Shown: in pieces, positions 1-6,849 of the stretch | Layout: each line of letters begins with the position of its first letter | How positions within the stretch are numbered: the first letter of the stretch is position 1 | From: Hyphomonas sp. | GTDB taxonomy: Bacteria > Pseudomonadota > Alphaproteobacteria > Caulobacterales > Hyphomonadaceae | Direction of reading: 5' to 3' | Length of the DNA: 8,782 nt | NCBI GenBank assembly: GCA_029287305.1 | Contig: JARFRJ010000120.1 | Coordinates: 1-8,782 of the forward strand | Program-made: the position numbers and the translations under genes | Notes under the pieces: generated by a model | Database searches by the model: none | What the model saw: the letters and a program-made list of their open reading frames with translations, nothing else | Told to the model about the DNA's origin: nothing

Positions 1-72
1 CCCCCCCCCCCCCCCCCCCCCCCCCCCTAGCCTCCCTCCCCCGCCCCCCCCGACAACTCCCCTAGAGTTGGA
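1..72. other. C-rich non-genomic read junk before the adapter
   Basis: The first 27 bases are a pure C run, followed by C-dominated low-complexity sequence to about position 52. Next comes a small perfect hairpin (CAACTC at 54-59, GAGTTG at 65-70) that ends two bases before the library adapter. Lying outside the adapter, this stretch cannot be part of the insert. Long C runs are the reverse complement of the poly-G produced by two-colour Illumina chemistry when signal is lost, which is the likely origin (inference). The eight bases before the adapter could be an index, but I do not see the P5 primer sequence beside them. Do not annotate biology here. Confidence 0.9.
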
Positions 73-105
73 TCGTCGGCAGCGTCAGATGTGTATAAGA
101 GACAG
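73..105 (+). other. Untrimmed Nextera read-1 adapter with Tn5 mosaic end
   Basis: Positions 73-86 read TCGTCGGCAGCGTC and 87-105 read AGATGTGTATAAGAGACAG, together the standard Nextera read-1 transposase adapter with the 19-bp Tn5 mosaic end. This is synthetic library sequence, not a resident transposon. Genomic sequence begins at 106. Reading the permease gene through the adapter adds the false C-terminal tail LSLIHI and a stop near position 85. Confidence 0.98.
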
Positions 106-1575
106 GCGCTGGGGCTGCATATGTGAGAGGTGAGCTGGCAATATCAAGAGAGATTCAATCAAGGAGAAGAGCAGCGCGGCCATCACCACAAAGCTGATCT
201 GTTCTGTAAAAGAGCGTGTCTCTCCTGAAACCAGAGCCCAGGGCATGAAGGCGATAATCGTTGTCAAAACGCCGAAGACAACCGGTTTCATCACCGCATG
301 GGCGCCAGAGCGGGACGCCGCTAGCCCGGTATTGCGTCCAACCTCCACCTCTTTGTGAATATTCTCACCCACAATTATGGCATCATCCACAATCACACCA
401 ATCACCAGCAAAACAGCAAAGAGCGATAGGAAGTTAAAGGATACACCGAAGAAAGGTAGAAGGAATGTGCCCCCGGCAAAGGCGGTAATAATGCCAACCG
501 TCACCCAAAATGCCACAAGGGGTCGTAAGAAGAGGATCAGGACAAGTAAAACCAGGCCAGCACCGATGAGCGCTGAATTTGTGATCGTACTCATCCGATC
601 ATCAAATGCTTCAGAATCATCCCATAATAGGCTGATCTCAATCGCTTCGGGCAGAGTTTTATTGCGCTCTTCTATATAATCTCGAAATCCTTCGGCATAT
701 TTCACAATATCCATACGATCCGGTGGATTAATGAAAATAAAAGCCGTTGGGCGACCATTATAGGTCGCCTGCAAATCTGCATCAACAAATCCGTCAATCA
801 CCGTCGCGACATCAGAGACCCGGACGATACCCCCATCCACACTTTGTGAGATGATGATACGACCGAACTCTTCTGCGGTATCAGCCTGTTGGCGTGTCTG
901 GATGCCGACTGTCCCCGTATCTGTGCGCACCTGACCGCCAGATGAATTAACCGAGGAGACGCGGATCGCATTGGCAATATCGGCGAAGGTCAAACCATAA
1001 CGGCGCAAATTTTCCTCGGTCACCTCAATGGAGACCTCTTCATCCAGAATGCCATCAACGACCGCCAATTGCCCGCCGGGCAATTGCGCAATTTCATCCC
1101 TGATTAGTTCTGCCGTGCGCTTGAGTGTGCGGGCATCCACATTGCCATGTACCGTCACACCGAAAAACGTATTTTGAGCCCGCCATTGTCTGACCTGCGG
1201 CTGGAAAGCCGCTTGCGGAAAATTGTTGATCTGCATGACCCGGCGCTCAATCTCATCGATAAGCTTGTCCATATCTGTGTCGGTTTCGCCACGAATATTG
1301 ACAAAGCCTGTCCCTTCACGGGCCGTGCTGGTCATACGTTTAATGCCGTCAAGGTCGGTAATTGCTTCTTCAATACGAGCGACAAGTTGATCTTCTACAT
1401 CGGCAGGAGACGCGCCCGGCCAAGCCACAGAAACGGTTGCGCCATTCACCTCGACGGAAGGGAAAAGCTCGCGTTCCATCGTCATAAAGCTTATCGTGCC
1501 GCCCACGAGGGCAATAAACATCAAAAGATTGGCGGCTACCGAATTTCCGGCAAACCAGGAAACTATACCTTTCAT
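106..1575 (-). CDS. RND efflux transporter permease (AcrB-type), C-terminal half missing
   Basis: Inner-membrane pump of a tripartite RND efflux system, exchanging protons for exported substrate. The 490 genomic residues cover roughly the N-terminal half of a family usually about 1030-1050 residues long. The first membrane helix is at about residues 11-31, the large periplasmic porter region at about 35-330, and helices 2-5 from about 335 to 480. Helix 4 carries the paired aspartates D397-D398 in GVIVDDAIIVGEN, matching the proton-relay pair D407/D408 of AcrB. The ATG at 1575 overlaps the adaptor stop (ATGA), with a GGAG ribosome site 8 bp upstream. The gene is last in an outer-membrane factor, adaptor, permease operon. 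Truncation is caused by the adapter at 105, so residues after R490 are artefact. Family assignment is firm. The substrate is unknown: multidrug export is typical, and no CusA/CzcA-type metal signature stands out. Confidence 0.95.
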
Positions 1576-2825
1576 CGATCTAACTCCGCTATCGCATCTG
1601 TATTGGCAAAGGCACTGCTGGTTTCAGACGTACCTGTGTTTTCAACCAGCGATCCATCGGCGCGCTGTTGACGTATGGTCAGGCGCATCCCGTCAAAAGC
1701 GGCCTGAATGGGGGAGACAACCGCCAGCTCACCAATCTCAGCGCCAGCATAAAAGTAAACGCCGCTCAGATCAGAGTAAAGGACATCAATTGGACGTATA
1801 TCCAGCTCGCTGTCGGCCTGATTGCCAATATATAGATCATTCTTGCCGCGCAGAGCTGCCCGCGGAGCCCAAAGCACGTCTTCAATTGTCTCCCCGATAA
1901 TTGTGGCCGTGACAAAAAGGCCGGGCGCCAGAGGCACGCCGTCATCGGCCCCTGTCCCATAAGGATCACGCACTTCTGCGAAGACATTGACAAGCCGGGA
2001 CTGCCTATTCACAGAGGCCGCTGTACGCATAATCTGCCCGCGCCATTCGCGCATCTCCCCCCCAATGGAGGCATTGAAGATAACATCTGGACCCGGCGAT
2101 TGCGCACTTGCCAGAAACGCAATCGGAAGATTAAGCTGACCGAGTTGAGCATCTGTCAACGGCAAGGAGACCTCTACGCTCTCAGTTGAAAAGATACGCC
2201 CAAGACCTTGACCTCTTGTCACAAATTGGCCAGCATCGGCTGTCTTTTCCCGGATGCGGGCATTAAAGGGGGCACGAATAATCGTGCGGCTGAGCGCCAA
2301 CTCGGCTTCAGCCAATTGCGCTTTGGCAGAAGCCAGATTAGCCTCGGCATTCGCCAATTGCGGCTCTCTGCGGGCCAAAGGACTGGACTCAGCAATACCT
2401 AATTCTTCCAGATCTCGGACAGCCAGATCCGATTCCGCCTGTTCGCGGGCAAGCGCCTGCTCAGCAGAGGCAATGCCCGAACGCGCCCGCACAACGGTTA
2501 ACTTGTAATCGGCCTGATCCAGACGAGCGATCACTTCTCCCTTTGGAATATAGCCGCCATTTTCAAATTTTGGCGACAGATAGGAAATGCGCCCGGAGAC
2601 TTGCGGGGTGAGCGTGATCTCGATCCGCGGTCGCACTTCCCCCTGCGCGATCGCCGTCATGTTCAGATCACGCATCTCTATAGCTTCGGAAAACACCGTC
2701 AGAGGCTTGATCTGCTCATCGGTTTCCTCGGGCTGGGGTTTATTTGCCGATAAAACCATCATCAGGACGATACCGATAATGACAAGTGCCACAATGGGCA
2801 GAAGAGTGAAGAGGATGCGCTTCAT
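1572..2825 (-). CDS. RND efflux periplasmic adaptor subunit (HlyD/AcrA family)
   Basis: Membrane-fusion protein bridging the RND permease and the outer-membrane channel in the periplasm; 417 residues, a normal family length. A hydrophobic N-terminal anchor lies at about residues 5-26, without a lipobox cysteine, so it is probably held by an uncleaved transmembrane helix. The first half of the lipoyl domain is at about 72-103, with GRISYLSPKFENGGYIPKGE. An Ala/Glu/Leu-rich alpha-hairpin spans about 108-180, and the second lipoyl half with the usual TIIRAPFNARI motif about 181-210. Beta-barrel and membrane-proximal domains occupy about 215-380. The C-terminal 25 residues are polar and probably disordered. 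The start overlaps the upstream stop by ATGA and has no strong ribosome site of its own, implying coupling to the gene before it. The stop overlaps the permease start in the same way. Confidence 0.95.
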   Translation of the reverse strand: MKRILFTLLPIVALVIIGIVLMMVLSANKPQPEETDEQIKPLTVFSEAIEMRDLNMTAIAQGEVRPRIEITLTPQVSGRISYLSPKFENGGYIPKGEVIARLDQADYKLTVVRARSGIASAEQALAREQAESDLAVRDLEELGIAESSPLARREPQLANAEANLASAKAQLAEAELALSRTIIRAPFNARIREKTADAGQFVTRGQGLGRIFSTESVEVSLPLTDAQLGQLNLPIAFLASAQSPGPDVIFNASIGGEMREWRGQIMRTAASVNRQSRLVNVFAEVRDPYGTGADDGVPLAPGLFVTATIIGETIEDVLWAPRAALRGKNDLYIGNQADSELDIRPIDVLYSDLSGVYFYAGAEIGELAVVSPIQAAFDGMRLTIRQQRADGSLVENTGTSETSSAFANTDAIAELDR

Positions 2826-4303
2826 GAGGCTGAACTTTCTTTAGTTTCCTTGATTTCCAATGCGGCCATTGTGTTTGCTGTGGTTTGATCTTGACCAAGC
2901 GGGCCGCCGCCCAAGGCCAAATGATAATTGATCCGATTAACAACCCGCGAGGCGCGAATTTGGATCACATTGGCCTCACTGTTCAGACGTGTGGTTTGAG
3001 CCTGAATCAGATTGAATATAGAGACCAGCCCTCTTTGATATTGGCGCAAGGCCAGGTCTTCTGCTTTATGCGCTTCTTCGAGGGCCCGCTCCTGCGCCAT
3101 TTCCTGCTCTCTTAGCAGGATATCTGCATCCAGCGCGTCTTCTACCTCACGCCAGGCCGTCAAGACCGTATTGGTGTAATTGGCCGCGGCCACTTCGGCG
3201 CGCGCCACAGCGGCCTTGCGGTCGGCACGCAAAGCTCCGCCCTGCCAGACAGACTGGCTTAAAGACGCCAAAATATTGGCACTGATCCGCTGCGGATCAA
3301 AAATATCGGTAAATTTGATACTGGAAGAATTTGAAATGCTGGAACTGGCCCGCAAACTCGGAAAAATCGCCAGTCTGGCCGCTTCAGCGGTCAAACCCGC
3401 CGCTTCCAGACGCGCCTCTGAGGCGGCTATATCCGGGCGCCGGGTCAGCAAGAGCGAGGGATCGCCCGGCATGGCGATATCTGTCAAGACAGGCAAGCGT
3501 GAGGGCGCATCAATTTCATTGGCCGGATAGCGTCCGAGGAACACCTCCAATTGACGCGCCGCGCTATTGCGGCTTTGCAGACGATTGAAAATCTGCGCTT
3601 CGGCAGAGGCCAGTTGCGTACGGGCTGTGCGCACATCCAAAGCCGTGGACAGGCCGCGTGAAAAGCGCCGTTCGGTCAAGTCCAGCGTATTTTTCCGCGC
3701 ATCAAAGGTCAGCCGGGCAATACGCTCCTGCTCCATGGCATTATTCAGATTGACCCAGGCCGTCGCTGCCTGCCCGGCAATCGACAGCCGGGCTGCGGCC
3801 AGATCTGCTTGGCTGGCCTGATATGAGGCCTCAGCCGCATCAATATTGGCCCGCACCCGCCCCCATAAATCCAACTCCCAATTCAGCTGAAAGCTTTGGC
3901 TGTAATCGGGTTGACTGAACCGCCCATCGACGACAATACCCTCACCAATTGTGGTAGACCTGACGGTCGTGCTATAGGAATTGTTGAAATTATACGTCAC
4001 GGAAGGCAGAGACCGCCCTGACAGGGCACGGGCATTTTCCCTCGCCGCGCGCGCGGTCGCTTCACTGGCGATAATCGTCGGGCTGGCCATCAGCGCCTCA
4101 TCAACAATCGTCAGCATACGAGAATCATCAAATTGGCTCAGCCAATTGGCAAGTTCCGGGGTTTGCGAAACAGGTTGAACTGTATAGGCTTGAGGCACCA
4201 GAGGTAAATTTGCCTCAACTTCTACGCGTTCGCCTGTCAGCCCATGCCCCACAGAACAGGCCTGAAGGGAAAAAATAGCTAAAAATACAGGTGAATACTT
4301 CAT
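2822..4303 (-). CDS. Outer-membrane efflux lipoprotein, TolC/NodT family
   Basis: Outer-membrane channel of the tripartite pump, 493 residues from the chosen ATG. The N-terminus is a short hydrophobic signal ending in the lipobox LQAC, with the lipidated cysteine at residue 16. Two OEP repeats follow, at about 50-255 and 270-470. Family landmarks are WELDLWGR (about 142-149), TRRPDI (about 287-292) and GLVSIFNLIQAQ (about 425-436). An in-frame TTG at 4315 would add four residues. I prefer the ATG at 4303 because GGGGAAG lies just upstream of it and the signal peptide then has the usual form. It is first in the operon, and its stop overlaps the adaptor start (ATGA). Having the outer-membrane gene first differs from the commoner adaptor-permease-channel order. 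Its promoter must lie in the divergent region shared with phoR. Confidence 0.94.
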   Translation of the reverse strand: MKYSPVFLAIFSLQACSVGHGLTGERVEVEANLPLVPQAYTVQPVSQTPELANWLSQFDDSRMLTIVDEALMASPTIIASEATARAARENARALSGRSLPSVTYNFNNSYSTTVRSTTIGEGIVVDGRFSQPDYSQSFQLNWELDLWGRVRANIDAAEASYQASQADLAAARLSIAGQAATAWVNLNNAMEQERIARLTFDARKNTLDLTERRFSRGLSTALDVRTARTQLASAEAQIFNRLQSRNSAARQLEVFLGRYPANEIDAPSRLPVLTDIAMPGDPSLLLTRRPDIAASEARLEAAGLTAEAARLAIFPSLRASSSISNSSSIKFTDIFDPQRISANILASLSQSVWQGGALRADRKAAVARAEVAAANYTNTVLTAWREVEDALDADILLREQEMAQERALEEAHKAEDLALRQYQRGLVSIFNLIQAQTTRLNSEANVIQIRASRVVNRINYHLALGGGPLGQDQTTANTMAALEIKETKESSAS

Positions 4304-4327
4304 TTTCTTCCCCAAAGGTATAGATAA

Positions 4328-4356
4328 AAGCTAATGCTTACATATTCGAATGTCAA
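4328..4356 (-). promoter_or_regulatory. Candidate sigma-70-type promoter of the efflux operon
   Basis: On the minus strand a perfect TTGACA (4356-4351) is followed, after 17 bp, by TAGCTT (4333-4328), which matches only three of six consensus -10 bases. The surrounding DNA is strongly AT-rich, and the outer-membrane factor start lies 25 bp downstream. The -35 is good and the -10 is weak. A second TTGACT is seen at 4377-4372. This is a tentative call resting on motif similarity alone. Confidence 0.35.
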
Positions 4357-4390
4357 TCAATAATTATCGAAAGTCAATAATTTTTATCGA
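4357..4390. repeat. Direct repeat pair TCAATAA(T)n ATCGA in the divergent control region
   Basis: TCAATAATTATCGA (4357-4370) recurs as TCAATAATTTTTATCGA (4374-4390), differing by three extra T residues in the middle. A related GTCAAT word also occurs at 4353 and 4373, 20 bp apart, or about two helical turns. The pair overlaps the candidate -35 of the efflux operon, a usual place for a repressor or activator site. No regulator gene is adjacent in the window, so the binding protein is unknown. It could also be chance in AT-rich DNA. Confidence 0.5.
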
Positions 4391-4393
4391 TTA

Positions 4394-4437
4394 CCCCAAA
4401 TATATTGGCATATAAAGCCTCTTGATCCGTTTTGGGG
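4394..4437. repeat. Inverted repeat CCCCAAA / TTTGGGG with 30-base loop
   Basis: CCCCAAA at 4394-4400 is the exact reverse complement of TTTGGGG at 4431-4437. Inside the loop is a smaller inverted repeat, TATAT-TGGC-ATATA (4401-4414). The arms are seven bases and the loop is long, so a transcript hairpin is less likely than a pair of protein-binding half sites, if it is functional at all. It lies at the centre of the divergent region and overlaps the candidate phoR -35. Confidence 0.35.
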
Positions 4438-4450
4438 CGGAGCCTAGGCT
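4422..4450 (+). promoter_or_regulatory. Candidate phoR promoter overlapping a perfect 10-bp palindrome
   Basis: TTGATC (4422-4427), a 17-bp spacer and TAGGCT (4445-4450) form a moderate sigma-70-like pair about 70 bp upstream of the phoR start. The -10 candidate is the right half of the perfect palindrome AGCCTAGGCT (4441-4450), which could act as an operator. No Pho box of good quality is visible in this region. The promoter call rests on motif similarity only. Confidence 0.33.
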
Positions 4451-4510
4451 TATTTGGTGTAATAAATTGAGACAGTCCGTGGGATAGGCCGTAAGAGAGC
4501 CCCTATGCGA

Positions 4511-4517
4511 AAGGAAG
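4511..4517 (+). promoter_or_regulatory. Ribosome binding site deciding the TTG start of phoR
   Basis: AAGGAAG ends 4 bp before a TTG codon at 4522. The in-frame stop TAA at 4492 and the lack of any ATG or GTG between it and 4522 leave this TTG as the first possible start. The next in-frame ATG (4579) has no comparable site and would remove the residues before the first membrane helix. Confidence 0.65.
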
Positions 4518-4521
4518 CGTT

Positions 4522-5883
4522 TTGCCAAAACAACCGTTCAAAGCCCTTCTATTGCAGCAATTGCGCCGCGATGTTGCCATGCTCACCGGCATATTTACCG
4601 TTCTGCTTATATGGCTTGCCTTGATCGGAGAGCTTCGCTGGACGCAAAGTTTCTGGATAAGTCTTTTTTTGATCGCTATGGCGATCATTTACACAATCAG
4701 CCGCGCGGCACGTATAAGTGCGACGCGAAATGTCTCGCAAACAATATCCTTAAGCGAGGTTGAGCGCACGCGGCGACGGGCGCAGCAACAAGTCCTTGAC
4801 GGATTTAGCCAACCGGCCTTGATCCTGACCCATGACCGGATTGAGTACAGCAATAAAGCGGCCATGAAACTGTTCAATCTGCCGCGCCCCAAGGGCCTCT
4901 CCTCGGCCTCACTGCGCCACCCTGCCCTGTTAAATACAATTGCCAAAGCTCTGGCCTCGCGCCAGGCCATGGTCTGTGAATTCAATCCCGCCTATCGCAC
5001 AGACGAGCCTTGGCTGGCTGAACTGGTCGTTCTGGACACCACAGAAGTGCCAGCGCGGCTACTGATCAGCCTGTTTGACCAGAAATCCGTACGTCTGGCG
5101 AGCAGTGCCCGGTCTGATTTTCTGGCCAATGCCAGCCATGAATTGCGCACGCCTTTGACCTCTATTTCAGGCTTTATTGAAACGATGAAAGGTCCGGCCC
5201 GTCATGATTTGAAAGCCTGGCCCAGATTTATTGATATTATTGATCAACAGGTCAGCCATATGCGGGCTTTGGTTAAAGATCTCTTATCCCTGTCGCGCAT
5301 CGAACTGGCCGAACATATGGCCCCAACAACGCAAATTGATTTAACCGCCTACACATTGGAGGCGATAAAATCCCTCATCCCGCAAGCTAAAGCGAGGCAA
5401 GTCAGGCTTAAACCCCCCGATCAGACAAGCCCTTTAATCATTCGGGCCGACCCGGATGAGGTTAAACAGGTTATTGTCAATTTGCTGGGCAATGCCCTGA
5501 AATATTCCCCCGAAGGGAGCGTCATCAAGATTGAGCTGGGGCAAGCCACCTCTGCTTCAGAAGCAGAAGCGGCCTGTAGCCGGCGTAAAACAGGCGCGGG
5601 GCGGCATACAATTATACGGCATGAAAAAATGGCTGGCCCCGCCGCCTGGCTGCGCATCAAGGATAAAGGGCCGGGCATTGAGGAAGATATTCTGCCGCGT
5701 CTGGGCGAGCGTTTTTTTCGTGCCGATGCCAGTCGCGGCGGACCGATAGAAGGCACAGGCCTTGGCCTTGCGATTGTCAAACATATTATGGCGCATCATA
5801 AAGGCGGCATCGCGGTGGAAACTCGGCCAGGATCCGGCACGGCCTTTTCCGTTTGGTTTCCTTGCGCTAAACAAAAACTGTAA
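4522..5883 (+). CDS. phoR: Phosphate regulon sensor histidine kinase PhoR
   Basis: Inner-membrane kinase/phosphatase that phosphorylates PhoB when phosphate is scarce; 453 residues from a TTG start with AAGGAAG upstream. Two N-terminal membrane helices (about 20-36 and 44-59) have only a short loop between them, as in PhoR, which lacks a large periplasmic sensor. A PAS domain (about 88-190) is followed by HisKA with the H-box around H206 (NASHELRTPLTSISGF). The HATPase domain has the N-box NLLGNALKYSP (N324), G1 DKGPGI (381-386), F-box RFFRAD (397-402) and G2 GTGLGLAIVK (411-420). About 30 extra residues (roughly 341-373, rich in Ala/Ser/Arg/Lys) lie between N-box and G1 compared with E. coli PhoR. 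It precedes phoU and phoB, which supports PhoR over other PAS kinases. The pst genes are not between them. Confidence 0.92.
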   Translation: MPKQPFKALLLQQLRRDVAMLTGIFTVLLIWLALIGELRWTQSFWISLFLIAMAIIYTISRAARISATRNVSQTISLSEVERTRRRAQQQVLDGFSQPALILTHDRIEYSNKAAMKLFNLPRPKGLSSASLRHPALLNTIAKALASRQAMVCEFNPAYRTDEPWLAELVVLDTTEVPARLLISLFDQKSVRLASSARSDFLANASHELRTPLTSISGFIETMKGPARHDLKAWPRFIDIIDQQVSHMRALVKDLLSLSRIELAEHMAPTTQIDLTAYTLEAIKSLIPQAKARQVRLKPPDQTSPLIIRADPDEVKQVIVNLLGNALKYSPEGSVIKIELGQATSASEAEAACSRRKTGAGRHTIIRHEKMAGPAAWLRIKDKGPGIEEDILPRLGERFFRADASRGGPIEGTGLGLAIVKHIMAHHKGGIAVETRPGSGTAFSVWFPCAKQKL

Positions 5884-5894
5884 AATGTCTCCAA

Positions 5895-5928
5895 TTGTCA
5901 TATTACTATCACCAAATCCCTCTATGAG
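5895..5928 (+). promoter_or_regulatory. Pho-box-like PhoB site with possible -10, upstream of phoU
   Basis: Bases 5895-5912 (TTGTCATATTACTATCAC) match the E. coli Pho box CTGTCATAWAWCTGTCAY at 15 of 18 positions, with two half sites 11 bp apart on the same strand. TATGAG (5923-5928) begins after a 10-bp gap, the usual distance from a Pho box to the -10 of a PhoB-activated promoter, where the box replaces the -35. A third TGTC lies one helical turn upstream at 5886-5889, and a further half site, CAGTCAT, at 5934-5940. The site sits in the 148-bp phoR-phoU gap and faces phoU. The match is seen directly; PhoB binding is inference. Confidence 0.6.
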
Positions 5929-6031
5929 ACGCTCAGTCATAGCTTTACATGGCGATAGAACACCCTCAAATTGATAATATTTTCTATCTGGAAAGTGATA
6001 GACCATAAGACAGATCGGAGATTTTTCTTAT

Positions 6032-6742
6032 ATGGCTTCCATACAATATACAGAGCAAAGCATGAATGATCATATTGTGACGGCCTTTTCCCAGGAATTG
6101 GAGCAATTATTTGCCAATATTTTACGCATGGGTGGCTTGGTTGAAGCCATGACGAATGATGCCTGTGAGGCGATTGTGATCGGTGATGTCGAAAATGCCA
6201 ACCGTATTCGTCTGCGCGATACACAAGTTAATCAGCTTGATGCTGAAAACGAAAAGATGATCACAGAAATTATTGCTCTGCGCCAACCTTTGGCCCGCGA
6301 CTTACGATCTGTCTTAAGTGCTTTGAAAACATCCAATGAGCTGGAACGCATTGGCGATTTAGCGAAAAATATCGCCAAACGGGCCAAACCTGTCGCCAAG
6401 ACCAATCGGCCCAGCCTGTTAAAAGGGATTTCAGAGCTTAACAGCGCCGTCATTGGCCAACTTTCAGGCGTATTGGATGCCTATCGCAATCAGGATGCTG
6501 AACAAGCGATCCGGATATGGGATCAGGATGATAAAATTGACAAGATTTATACAGCCTATTGCAAAGATGTCCTGTCTGAGATGAAAGCGCATCCAGACCT
6601 GATCAGTGATGGGATGCATATTCTGTTCATTGCCAAGAATTTGGAGCGGATTGGCGATCTTGTCACAAATATTGCCGAATTTATCTATTTTCTGGTGACC
6701 GGCAATTATCTGACCTTAACAGAGCGTCTGGATATTGATTGA
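6032..6742 (+). CDS. phoU: Phosphate signalling protein PhoU
   Basis: Cytoplasmic helical adaptor that relays the phosphate transporter's state to PhoR and keeps PhoB inactive when phosphate is plentiful. The 236 residues match the family's usual length. Two homologous three-helix halves each carry the metal-binding signature ERIGD, at residues 105-109 and 205-209, exactly 100 residues apart. Other family words are MGGLVEAM (33-40), ALRQPLARDLR (82-92) and NIAEFIYFLVTGNY (213-226). The start at 6032 has GGAG 11 bp upstream, rather far. An ATG at 6062 is possible, but the E. coli protein also has several residues before the NDHI-like segment, so I keep the first. It follows phoR after a gap with a Pho-box-like site and precedes phoB by 107 bp. 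A 16-bp tandem duplication covers its last codons and stop. Confidence 0.95.
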   Translation: MASIQYTEQSMNDHIVTAFSQELEQLFANILRMGGLVEAMTNDACEAIVIGDVENANRIRLRDTQVNQLDAENEKMITEIIALRQPLARDLRSVLSALKTSNELERIGDLAKNIAKRAKPVAKTNRPSLLKGISELNSAVIGQLSGVLDAYRNQDAEQAIRIWDQDDKIDKIYTAYCKDVLSEMKAHPDLISDGMHILFIAKNLERIGDLVTNIAEFIYFLVTGNYLTLTERLDID

Positions 6743-6759
6743 CCTGGATATTGATTGGC
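6728..6759 (+). repeat. 16-bp tandem duplication across the phoU stop codon
   Basis: CTGGATATTGATTGAC (6728-6743) is followed directly by CTGGATATTGATTGGC (6744-6759), identical at 15 of 16 bases. The first copy encodes the last PhoU residues (DID) and contains its TGA stop at 6740-6742; the second is untranslated. This looks like a recent slippage or small duplication. It does not change PhoU, because the stop lies in the first copy. A shorter TTGATTGG word recurs at 6780-6787. Confidence 0.85.
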
Positions 6760-6849
6760 AGGCATAGGGATGACATAAGTTGATTGGTGTCTTGGCAGAT
6801 ATTCTGGCAAGATAGCCTTTGATGTTCCGATCTTTTTTAAGGAGCCCAT

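Noticed and set aside
87..105. Tn5/IS50 mosaic end suggesting a resident transposon
   Set aside because: It is joined to the synthetic TCGTCGGCAGCGTC oligonucleotide and mirrored by the read-2 adapter at the other end, so it is library sequence.
4350..4390. Pho box upstream of phoR or the efflux operon based on TGTCAAT and AGTCAAT words
   Set aside because: The words are about 20 bp apart and the required half site 11 bp from the first one is absent, unlike the good match at 5895-5912.
4505..4624. Small ORF (ATG 4505, 39 codons, cysteine-rich) overlapping the phoR start, a possible leader peptide
   Set aside because: It lies almost wholly inside phoR in another frame; its Cys-rich make-up is what out-of-frame reading of this gene would give, and nothing else supports it.
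5557..6006. Minus-strand ORF of 149 codons covering the phoR 3' end and the phoR-phoU gap
   Set aside because: Most of it is antisense to the PhoR catalytic domain, the sequence looks like random translation, and it would cover the Pho-box-like promoter.
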